Assembly (NCBI RefSeq): GCF_001513955.1 | Contig: NZ_KQ948153.1 | Location: 89,232 to 153,231, forward strand | DNA from: Streptomyces pseudovenezuelae | Lineage (GTDB): Bacteria; Actinomycetota; Actinomycetes; Streptomycetales; Streptomycetaceae | DNA length: 64,000 bases | Direction of reading: 5' to 3' | In this document: positions 28,301 to 35,385 of the stretch, piece by piece | How positions within the stretch are numbered: the first letter of the stretch is position 1 | How the letters are laid out: each line of letters starts with the position of its first letter | Notes under the pieces: model-generated | Databases searched by the model: none | Told to the model about the DNA's origin: nothing | What the model saw: only the letters and a program-made list of their open reading frames with translations | Position numbers and translations under genes: made by a program

Positions 28301-28616
28301 GGCCGCCGAGCCCGTCTGGCACGACCTCGCCCGAGTGGTCGAGCAGGATTCCGAGATGCAGCCCGTGACGCGAGCCCAGGCCCACTGCTTCCTGGGCTGC
28401 GTACGGGCGGACGGCCCGGCGGCGGACCGCGGCCTGTCCGAACTCCTCGCCCTGGACCCGGAATGGGACGACCTGGCCTACCTGGCCGAGATCCTCACCG
28501 AGCTGCTCACCGCCCCCGGGGCGGACCGGTCCTCCCACAGCGCGACCGCGACCTGTCTGACGGCGGTGAGCGAGGCACGGGACGCGGTCCGGGACCGGTG
28601 GTCGGCGAGCAGCTGA
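25302..28616 (+). CDS. large STAND-like ATPase with TPR repeats
   Basis: 1104 residues. The N-terminal NTPase has the Walker A HGSAGVGKTS at about residues 50-59 and Walker B WIVLFFDTYE near 225, followed by a winged-helix-like region. From about residue 550 to 900 there are nine or ten TPRs with the repeated pattern ALEEYDRAVELDP / A-x-x-x-R-A. This is the layout of STAND signal-transduction ATPases, which are switches triggered by ligand binding to the repeats; some act in phage defence, others in regulation. No effector domain (nuclease, TIR, protease) is evident. A short gap separates it from the ADP-ribosylglycohydrolase gene. Confidence 0.78.
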   Translation: MTQAEPSAQELILRRTRAGFVGREAERTAFLRNFDFPPGDPRHRFRFHVHGSAGVGKTSLVQELAALARERGALTAYIDDGIGSVPEAMETLCREFVDQGRRLKDLERRLATWRDRRREAEAALAALAPESPPQGASAGSRMAVDLSLGALEAALPGAGLVTRALPADRLAQGADRLRAGLGARFRNLDDVDLVLTPERVLTPVLLAELRAAASAVPWIVLFFDTYERTGPFLDPWLYDVLTKPREHGRLPAAVVVVTAGQRPLDTAHWGGLDSVAELPLAPFTEAEARRLLAAWGIVAEPVVEEVLRLTGGLPVLVSTLAARRPDGPDDVIDPSTTAVQRFLKPEPEALKKVARACALPRRLDADVVRVLIAAPEDELDSRYAWLTGLPFVTQRGDRLQYHDVVRTQMLRMERRRSRTEWTSRHRRLAEAFAEWREDAECGRGVEELWADEEWCELRLEEVYHLLCARPPAALAEALRGFVVACRQDEVVARRWARMLEEAGEAADHALLREWGRSLGAALADEESGMTTAADLLLARPGLDPAGRAEAHVLRARELRRRQEYGQALEEYDRAVELDPLQPLAHYGRGLAHQLLDDYPAALTAFDRAVELAPDLGWIIAERAETYRLASRFEEADADFSRAVALDPTDDVALTGRAVCRHGLGRLDEALADFNRALSIDPEHLWALVRRARLHRTRGDEDKAFADLDRAFALAPDMAWIASERGDAYRLAGRYEEAVAELGRAVALEPGYASALASRAQALYELGRYESASAEFDRALGLIPDYAWALVMRSRTKDRLGDQDGMFEDLRRAVEAEPDAHWIQSELGWAYWLAGRYDEGAAVLRALLEQDPEQEVALAGLGAIHHIRKSYEEALHYLGRAVAVDPEYAWAYGRRGRVWLAIGHTEQALADLDRCVALDPGMTWERGAAIDLLWVCGRREEAEERLAAVPLGELDDTRVEIDRRLGRWARARALAERLREQDPVVGTFQLAMTVHCSEGMEAAEPVWHDLARVVEQDSEMQPVTRAQAHCFLGCVRADGPAADRGLSELLALDPEWDDLAYLAEILTELLTAPGADRSSHSATATCLTAVSEARDAVRDRWSASS

Positions 28617-28765
28617 GCGAGGGGCGTGACACCGCCCCGCCGCCCGTGGACGTCCGCGCCTTTCGGTAATAGAGGCGCATACCCACACGCCCCCTGAACC
28701 CCGCACCCCCCGTCGATTACAGTGCTGAGCGTCGTACATACGGACGGTCGCCACGGGAGGTCTTG

Positions 28766-29884
28766 GTGGGTGCGACAGCCGGGGCCGTCGTCTGGGGGCG
28801 TGCCGAGCAACAGGACTTTCGCAGCCGGGTGCGCGGGACGCTCCTCGGGGTGGCCGTCGGTGACGCACTGGGCGCGCCGGTGGACGGGCTCGGTCTGGAC
28901 GAGATCCGTGAGGCGTACGGCGCCGAGGGGCTCGTGGACCTCGGGTTCGGGTACGGCCGGCGCGGTGCCGTCACGCATCTCACCCAGCTCAGCCTGTTCA
29001 CCGTGGACGGGCTCATCCGGGCGCAGGTGCGGCGCGACACCGGTGCCTGGCATCCGCCGACCGATCTGCACCGGGCGTACCTGCGCTGGTTCGCCACCCA
29101 GCGCGACTGGGGGCCCGACGAGCGGCGCAAGGACGACGGCTGGCTGGCCCGCGAGGAGTGGCTGTACGCCCGCCGCGACCCCACCCGCTCCCTGCTCCTC
29201 GGGTTCGGCGACGACACCATGGGGACGCTGGAGTCGCCCAAGAACCCGAACGAGCTCGGGCCCGAGGCCACGGCCCGTTCCGCGCCCTTCGGGCTGCTCG
29301 TCGGGTGGGAGCCGCAGCTCGTCGTACAGCTGGCCGTGGAGTGTGCCGCGCAGACCCACGGGCATCCCGTCGCCTATCTCTCGGCGGGCGCGTACGCCGT
29401 GATCGTGCACGCGCTGGCCCTCGGCGACAGTCTGGACGGGGCCGTGCAGCAGGCGCTCGCGCTGCTGGCCGCGCGGCCGGGCCACGAGCCGGTGTCGGAC
29501 GCGCTCCAGCACGCGCTGGGTGCCGTACGGCAGGGGATGCCCACCCCGGCGCGGGTGGAGGAGCTCGCCGCCGACGGTTCCGCGGACGGGCTGCTGTCGG
29601 CCGCCGTGTACTGCGCGCTGGTCGGGGAGGACGTACGGCACGGTCTGTGCCTCGCCGTGAACCACGACGGCCCCTCCGCCGCCGCCGGTGCCCTCACCGG
29701 CGGTCTGCTGGGCGCCCTGCACGGCGAGACGGCCCTCCCGCCGGCCTGGCTGGCCGAACTGGAGGGCCGTCCCACCCTGCTGGAGCTCGCCGACGACTTC
29801 GCGATGGAGATGACCCAGGGGCCCGCGCTGCACGGGCCCGGGGGCGCGTCGCCGGGGTGGCTGGTCCGCTACCCGAGGGCCTAG
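28766..29884 (+). CDS. ADP-ribosylglycohydrolase family protein
   Basis: 372 residues of the DraG/ARH all-helical fold: RVRGTLLGVAVGDALGAPVD at the start, VTHLTQLSLFTVDGLIRA where the first metal-binding box lies, and NHDGPSAAAGALTGGLLGAL for the C-terminal metal box. Family members remove ADP-ribose from proteins or hydrolyse O-acetyl-ADP-ribose. Some metal ligands deviate from the canonical TDDT and DxDT boxes, so activity is uncertain. GTG at 28766 gives good spacing to GGGAGG. Its end faces the symporter gene with 28 bases between stops. Confidence 0.8.
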   Translation: MGATAGAVVWGRAEQQDFRSRVRGTLLGVAVGDALGAPVDGLGLDEIREAYGAEGLVDLGFGYGRRGAVTHLTQLSLFTVDGLIRAQVRRDTGAWHPPTDLHRAYLRWFATQRDWGPDERRKDDGWLAREEWLYARRDPTRSLLLGFGDDTMGTLESPKNPNELGPEATARSAPFGLLVGWEPQLVVQLAVECAAQTHGHPVAYLSAGAYAVIVHALALGDSLDGAVQQALALLAARPGHEPVSDALQHALGAVRQGMPTPARVEELAADGSADGLLSAAVYCALVGEDVRHGLCLAVNHDGPSAAAGALTGGLLGALHGETALPPAWLAELEGRPTLLELADDFAMEMTQGPALHGPGGASPGWLVRYPRA

Positions 29885-29912
29885 ACCGCGGCGGGCCCGG
29901 ACTCCCGGTCCT

Positions 29913-31496
29913 TCAGTCCTTCACCTTCGTGCCGATCACGTCCTCCACACCGCCCGCCGGAGCGGGGATCGCGGCGGCCGCGGCCGCTCCGTCCCCATCC
30001 CCGTCCGTGTTGATCTTCTCGATGATCGCGAGGCGTTCCGGGGTGTCCTCGGGCTTGATGAACCCGATGAGGATGTACAGGACCAGGGAGACGGCCAGCG
30101 GGATCGAGACCTGGTACTGGAGCGGGACGCCGCCGTCGACGTTCCAGTTGATCGGGTAGTTGACCAGCCAGAAGGTGAGCAGACCCATCGACCAGCTGGT
30201 GAGCGCGGCGGTCGGTCCCGAGCGGCGGAAGGGGCGGAGCAGTCCGAGCATCATCGGGATGGCCATCGGGCCCATGAGCCCGGCCACCCACTTGATCACG
30301 ACGGTGATGATGTCCTTGAACGCGGGGGAGTTGACCTGGGTCGCGGCCGCCATCGACAGGCCGAGGAAGACGACCGTCGTGACACGCGCGACCCTGAGGC
30401 CCTGCCCCTGGTTCCAGCTGCGCGCCCTGCGCCACACCACCGGGGCGCAGTCCCGGGTGAAGACCGCCGCGATCGCGTTGGCGTCGGAGGAGCACATGGC
30501 CATGGTGTGCGAGAAGAACCCGACGATCACCAGGCCCAACAGGCCGTGCGGCAGGAGCTGTTCGGTCATCAGGCCGTAGGAGTCGGAGCCGTCGGGCTTC
30601 TGCGACTGGACCAGCAGCGGCGACATCCACATGGGGAAGAAGAGGACGACCGGCCACACCAGCCACAGGACCGCCGACAGGCGTGCCGAGCGCTCGGCCT
30701 CGTGCGCGTTCGCCGTGGCCATGTAGCGCTGGGCCTGGTTGAGCATGCCGCCGTTGTACTCGAAGAGCTTGATGAAGAGGAAGGCGAGCAGGAAGACCGT
30801 TCCGTACGGCCCCACCAGCGGCTCCCCGTGGCCCTTGAGCTCCGGCTCGTCCCAGGCGCCGAAGAAGCCGATGCCCTTGTCGTCGAGTTTGAGGACGACG
30901 GCGACGAACATCGCGACACCGGCGAGGAGTTGGATGACGAACTGTCCCAACTCGGTGAGCGCGTCGGCCCACAGGCCGCCGATCGTGCAGTAGACGGCCG
31001 TGATGGCGCCGGTGATCAGGATGCCCTGGTTGAGCGAGATGCCGGTGAAGACCGACAACAGGGTCGCGATCGCGGCCCACTTGGCGCCGACGTCCACGAT
31101 CTTCAGCAGCATCCCCGACCAGGCCAGCGCCTGCTGGGTCTTCAGGTCGTAGCGGTTCTTGAGGTATTCGAGCGGGGAGGTCACGTGCAGTCGTGAGCGC
31201 AGCCGGTTGATGCGCGGCGCGAACAGCTTCGAGCCGATCGCGATGCCGAGGGCGATGGGGAAGGACCAGGTGACGAAGGAGGTGACGCCGTAGGTGTAGG
31301 CGATGCCCGCGTACCCGGTGAACATCACCGCGCTGTAGCCCGACATGTGGTGCGAGATGCCGGACAGCCACCAGGGCATCTTGCCGCCGGCGGTGAAGAA
31401 GTCGCTGACGTCGTCCACGCGTTTGTGCGACCAGACGCCGATCGCGACCATCACGCCGAAATAGCCGATGAGCACGGCCCAGTCGAGACCGTTCAT
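29913..31496 (-). CDS. sodium:solute symporter family protein
   Basis: 527-residue SSS-family transporter with about 13 helices, including SDFFTAGGKMPWWLSGIS near the start and an intracellular tail rich in Asp/Gly/Ala. Conserved SSS signature elements are seen (GFFSHTMAMCSSDANAIAA). The substrate (nucleoside, sugar, proline or similar) cannot be told. ATG at 31496 is chosen for its GGGAGGG ribosome-binding site. Convergent with the ADP-ribosylglycohydrolase gene, a pairing that may be functional. Confidence 0.85.
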   Translation of the reverse strand: MNGLDWAVLIGYFGVMVAIGVWSHKRVDDVSDFFTAGGKMPWWLSGISHHMSGYSAVMFTGYAGIAYTYGVTSFVTWSFPIALGIAIGSKLFAPRINRLRSRLHVTSPLEYLKNRYDLKTQQALAWSGMLLKIVDVGAKWAAIATLLSVFTGISLNQGILITGAITAVYCTIGGLWADALTELGQFVIQLLAGVAMFVAVVLKLDDKGIGFFGAWDEPELKGHGEPLVGPYGTVFLLAFLFIKLFEYNGGMLNQAQRYMATANAHEAERSARLSAVLWLVWPVVLFFPMWMSPLLVQSQKPDGSDSYGLMTEQLLPHGLLGLVIVGFFSHTMAMCSSDANAIAAVFTRDCAPVVWRRARSWNQGQGLRVARVTTVVFLGLSMAAATQVNSPAFKDIITVVIKWVAGLMGPMAIPMMLGLLRPFRRSGPTAALTSWSMGLLTFWLVNYPINWNVDGGVPLQYQVSIPLAVSLVLYILIGFIKPEDTPERLAIIEKINTDGDGDGAAAAAAIPAPAGGVEDVIGTKVKD

Positions 31497-31622
31497 ATGC
31501 GCCCTCCCAGGGATCAGCCCGGCGCTCATCGTGGGCGCCACCGCGTGGACACGACAAGCTGGTGTAGGGTCAAGGGGAGGTAAAAGTATTCGAGCTGATG
31601 GCCTGCGTTCACCTACATGAAC

Positions 31623-32411
31623 TCATCGCATCAGCTCCCCTGCGTTGACCAGCAAGGACTGTCCGGTGATCGCGCGCGCCCGGTCCGAGGCCAGGAACAC
31701 CGTCGCGTCCGCCACGTCCCCGTCGGTCGCGAGCTCGGGCAGCGCCATCCGGTCGGTGAGCCGCTTGAGCACATCCGCCTCCGGCACCTTCTCCGTATGC
31801 GCGGTGAACTGCACGTAGGCCTGCACCGGCGGCCCCCACATCCAGCCCGGCAGCACGGTGTTGACCCGGATCCGGTACGGCCCGAGCTCCCGCGCCAGCG
31901 AGTACATCGCGCTGGTCAGCGCCCCCTTCGAGGCGGCGTACGCGGCCTGGCGCACCTGCGAGGGGGCGGCCACGGCGGACTGCGTCCCGATGAACACCAC
32001 CGAACCGCCGCCCGCCGCCCGCAGCCCCGGCAGACAGGCCCGGGTCATCCGCAGCGATCCCAGCAGGTTCACATCGATGACCGACTGCCAGGTCGCGAAG
32101 TCCGCGTCCTCCAGCCCGCCGAAGCAGCTGTCCCACGCGGCCACCTGCACCACCGCGTCCAGCCGCCCGAACCGCTCCACCGCCAACTCGGCAAGCGCCG
32201 CGCACTGTTGCTCGTCGGTGATGTCCGTGGACCGGTACGCGGTGTGCGCCCCGTCCGGATCGATCTCCGCGGCGCTCTTCGCGAGGTTCGCCTCGGTCCG
32301 CGCACCGAGCACGGCGTTGCCGCCGTCCCGGACGACGGCCGCGGCGACCTGGTGCCCGAGCCCGGCACCGACTCCCGACACGACGACGGTCTTCCCGGCG
32401 AGAAGTGACAT
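31623..32411 (-). CDS. SDR family oxidoreductase
   Basis: 262 residues. SGVGAGLGHQVAAAVV is the nucleotide-binding motif; the active-site Tyr/Lys is in YAASKGAL; the NAG motif is changed to VQVAAWDSC. AGGGAGG precedes the ATG at 32411. It is divergent from an unknown gene with a CTGACGG-type operator between them, so it belongs to the same putative regulon as the first two operons. The altered NNAG segment suggests a non-classical SDR. Confidence 0.85.
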   Translation of the reverse strand: MSLLAGKTVVVSGVGAGLGHQVAAAVVRDGGNAVLGARTEANLAKSAAEIDPDGAHTAYRSTDITDEQQCAALAELAVERFGRLDAVVQVAAWDSCFGGLEDADFATWQSVIDVNLLGSLRMTRACLPGLRAAGGGSVVFIGTQSAVAAPSQVRQAAYAASKGALTSAMYSLARELGPYRIRVNTVLPGWMWGPPVQAYVQFTAHTEKVPEADVLKRLTDRMALPELATDGDVADATVFLASDRARAITGQSLLVNAGELMR

Positions 32412-32441
32412 ACCGGCGGCCTCCCTGCTCTGGCGCATTAT

Positions 32442-32456
32442 CTGACGGGGCGTCAG
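32442..32456. promoter_or_regulatory. CTGACGG-G-GCGTCAG operator, site 4
   Basis: Fourth copy of the palindrome (6 of 7 arm pairs), in the 78-bp gap between the divergent SDR and unknown genes. It can control both. Confidence 0.65.
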
Positions 32457-32489
32457 AGTATGGGCGAGCGCTGGAGGAGGGAAGGTCCC

Positions 32490-33326
32490 ATGTCAGAAGA
32501 GACCCGCAGCGAGACGTACGCCGAACTGGCCGCCACAGGACCCTACGGAGTCCGCCCGGGCCACGCGCTGATCACCATGGTCGAGCCGCATCCCGGCCAC
32601 GAGTACGCCTACAACCGCTGGTACGAGGACGACCACTACTACGCCGGCGCGATGGCCATGCCCTGGATGTTCGCCGGCCGCCGCTGGGTGGCCACCCGGG
32701 ACCTGCAACTCCTGCGGGTCCCCGAGAAGTCGGCGGTGGCCCAGCCGGTCACGGCCGGCTGCTATCTCTCCACCTACTGGGTCACCGACGGCCGCTACGA
32801 CGACCACATGCGGTGGACCGTGGCCATCAACAAGCGCCTCAACCGTGACGCCCGCGTCTACCGCGACCGCACCCACGTGTTCACCGCGTTCCAGGACCAC
32901 GAGTCCACGGTCTACCGCGACGGAGCGGCCGGCCCGAGGGACTTCCACGCCCTGGACCACCCGTACGCCGGCCTGGTGCTGGAGGTGATCGACGCGGAAT
33001 CCCCCGAGCGGCGGGGCGAGTTGCTGGAGTGGCTGGTCTCCCGCCACCTCCCGAAGCGCGTGGCGGGCTCCCCGGCGGCGATGGTGACGCTGTTCCGCCC
33101 GACCCCCTTGCCGGGCGACCGCATGACGTACGTGAAGCAGGTGGAGGGCGTGGACACCCGGGTGACGCTGCTGTGGTTCCTGGAGAGGGATCCCCGCGAG
33201 TGCTGGGACCCGCATTTCACGGACCTGGAAGAGCCGGTGACGGGCCGCCGCGAGCTGTTGGCGCCTTTCATCCCGACAGTCCCGGGCACGGACACATACG
33301 TGGACCAGCTGCGGCAATCCCCTTAA
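32490..33326 (+). CDS. hypothetical protein, operator-linked
   Basis: 278 residues; I do not recognise a named family with certainty. It begins SEETRSETYAELAATGPYG and has HEYAYNRWYEDDHYYAGAMA, reminiscent of EthD/dimeric alpha-beta barrel proteins in the Y-N-x-W-Y-x-D-x-H motif, and a related WLVSRHLPKRV half in the C-terminal part, so it could be a two-domain ferredoxin-like barrel. GGAGGAGGG ribosome-binding site. Its promoter carries the same operator as the catabolic operons, which suggests a role in that pathway. Confidence 0.6.
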   Translation: MSEETRSETYAELAATGPYGVRPGHALITMVEPHPGHEYAYNRWYEDDHYYAGAMAMPWMFAGRRWVATRDLQLLRVPEKSAVAQPVTAGCYLSTYWVTDGRYDDHMRWTVAINKRLNRDARVYRDRTHVFTAFQDHESTVYRDGAAGPRDFHALDHPYAGLVLEVIDAESPERRGELLEWLVSRHLPKRVAGSPAAMVTLFRPTPLPGDRMTYVKQVEGVDTRVTLLWFLERDPRECWDPHFTDLEEPVTGRRELLAPFIPTVPGTDTYVDQLRQSP

Positions 33327-33366
33327 GAAGCGCGGGGAACTGCGCGACGAGCCCCCACCGGCCGGC
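33327..33366 (-). repeat. dispersed intergenic repeat, copy C (inverted)
   Basis: GCGCGGGGAACTGCGCGACG, the reverse complement of copies at 4361 and 40901, placed directly after the stop of the preceding gene. Confidence 0.7.
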
Positions 33367-33376
33367 AGCCGCGAAA

Positions 33377-35230
33377 CTACTTCAACTCATCCGGACACGG
33401 CGTCCCCCGCGGCAGGGTGTACGGCGCGGCCAACCGATACGTCCCCGCCTTCGGCGCCAGCAACATCGTCCACTTGTCCCCGTCCGCGTCCTCCGGCGTC
33501 TCCATCAGACACCCGTTGACGTTGTCGAACGTCTTCGGCTCCCCGTCCCCCCGCTCCTTCGACGCGTCCGTCTCCTGCGGCGCCTTCAGCTTCTTGCCCT
33601 CCGCGTCGACGATCGACAGCCACGGCGAGTACGGGATCCGGATCAGGATCCGCCCGGCCTTCTTCACCCGCATGGTCATCTCGCCCTGCGCGGCCCGGTC
33701 GACGACGGTGTTCGGGGAGGCCAGCGGCGCCGGGTCGGTGACCTGGAACAGCTGCCAGTTCGCGTCGCCCCAGATCTGCCGCAGATACGGCATCCCGCGC
33801 TGGACCAGCTCCCGCTCCCGCTCGCCCCCGTCCCCGTCGGGCTCGTCCTTGGGCACGACCACGAAGTGCACGGCCCAGCGCTGGAGCCACTCGTGGTAGT
33901 TCGCGGAGTTCAGGGTGTCGTCGTAGAAGAGCGGGTTGCGCTCCATGTCGGCCTGCCGGTTCCAGCCCCGGGCGAGGTTGACGTACGGCGCGAGCGCGGA
34001 CGCCTCGCGGTGGGAGGCGGCCGGTACGACCTCGACGCGGCCCTTCTCGGCACCGACCTCCTGGAGCTCGTTGACGAGGGGGGCCAGCTCGCGGGCCCAG
34101 GACGCCGTCGGGGTCGTGTGGACGACGTCGTCGACGGACTTGAAGCCGATCCAGACGGTGAAGCCGACGAAGGCGATCACGGTGGCGTACCACTTGCGGG
34201 AACGCGGCACCGTGAACGGCAGCGCGGCCGCCAGGGCCACCCCCGCGAACAGCATCGACAGACGCGAGATGTTGGAGCCGATCTGGGAGCTCACCAGCCA
34301 GACCAGGACGACCGACAGGCTGTACACCCCGGCGGTGATCCGGACCGTGGACCACTCGCGCGGGACGAGCAGGAAGACCAGGACGCCGTACGCCAGCGGC
34401 AGCAGCACCGAGGCGATCTTCATCGGCTGGGTGCCGGCGAACGGGAACAGCCAGGCGGACAGCGCGACGACGGCGGTGGGCGCGAGGCCCAGCGCCCAGG
34501 CGCCCGGACGCCGTTTCTGCAGGAAGAGGGCGACCGCCACCAGGCCCACGAACAGGCCGGCCACGGGTGAGGCCATGGTCGCGAGCGCGGCGAGCGGGGC
34601 CGCGCACAGGGCCTTGGCCCAGCGTTTGTAGCGCCAGCGGTGCGGCCAGCAGTAGACGACGGCGACCGCGCCGAGCGCGAACACCGTGCCGAGCCCGAAG
34701 GTCACCCGGCCCGAGGCCGCGTTGCACAGGAAGGCGTACACGCCCGCCAGCGAGGCCCACAGCGGGTTCTTCACCGACCGGCTGCGGATCAGGACCAGGG
34801 TCAGCAGACCGGCCGAGACGGTCCCGGCGAGCATCATCGTCGTACGGACGCCGAGGACCGACATCAGGTACGGCGAGACGATGCTGTACGACACCGGGTG
34901 CATGCCGCCGTACCAGGCCAGGTTGTACGCGGAGTCCGGGTGCCGGCCGACGAACTCGGCCCACGCGTCCTGCGCCGCGAGGTCCCCGCCACTGTTCGCG
35001 AACGTGAAGAACCAGACGATGTGGAGGACGCCGGAGAGCGCGGTCATGGAGAGGACGGGGTGTTTCAGCAGCCGCTCGCGCAGCGCGAGGAGAGCGGCCC
35101 GGATCCTGCCCCCCGTGCCCTCGGGCGGGCTGTCGTGCCCGGTCTCAGGGTCTGCGGGCACGCGTATTCGCGGGCCGGTACCCGGGCCCGGGTCGGTGTC
35201 GTCGGCGCGTGTCGGCTCCGCAGTGGCCAC
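33377..35230 (-). CDS. polytopic membrane protein with extracytoplasmic domain
   Basis: 617 residues. After a short N-terminus there are about 11 membrane segments (residues 60-370), with ANSGGDLAAQDAWAEFVGRHPDSA between helices 1 and 2 (written here only in part: SGGDLAAQDAW). This resembles membrane glycosyltransferase-type (GT-C-like) folds. The C-terminal 240 residues are extracytoplasmic and beta-rich. GTG at 35230 is chosen because GGGGAG lies 9 bases upstream; a start at 35263 is possible. Function unknown; an envelope role is suggested by the adjacent carboxypeptidase gene. Confidence 0.65.
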   Translation of the reverse strand: MATAEPTRADDTDPGPGTGPRIRVPADPETGHDSPPEGTGGRIRAALLALRERLLKHPVLSMTALSGVLHIVWFFTFANSGGDLAAQDAWAEFVGRHPDSAYNLAWYGGMHPVSYSIVSPYLMSVLGVRTTMMLAGTVSAGLLTLVLIRSRSVKNPLWASLAGVYAFLCNAASGRVTFGLGTVFALGAVAVVYCWPHRWRYKRWAKALCAAPLAALATMASPVAGLFVGLVAVALFLQKRRPGAWALGLAPTAVVALSAWLFPFAGTQPMKIASVLLPLAYGVLVFLLVPREWSTVRITAGVYSLSVVLVWLVSSQIGSNISRLSMLFAGVALAAALPFTVPRSRKWYATVIAFVGFTVWIGFKSVDDVVHTTPTASWARELAPLVNELQEVGAEKGRVEVVPAASHREASALAPYVNLARGWNRQADMERNPLFYDDTLNSANYHEWLQRWAVHFVVVPKDEPDGDGGERERELVQRGMPYLRQIWGDANWQLFQVTDPAPLASPNTVVDRAAQGEMTMRVKKAGRILIRIPYSPWLSIVDAEGKKLKAPQETDASKERGDGEPKTFDNVNGCLMETPEDADGDKWTMLLAPKAGTYRLAAPYTLPRGTPCPDELK

Positions 35231-35385
35231 CTGAAGGCACTCCCCGTGGTGTCCCGTCTTCATTTCTCGGCCGCGCCCCAGCGTCGACCTGCCCCGGTTC
35301 GTGACGCTAGCACGCGGCCCGCCGTCCGGAACCCCGGCGGGGTCCCGGCCTGCGGGCCGCGTGCGGCGTCTGTCCCGGTTAAGGA

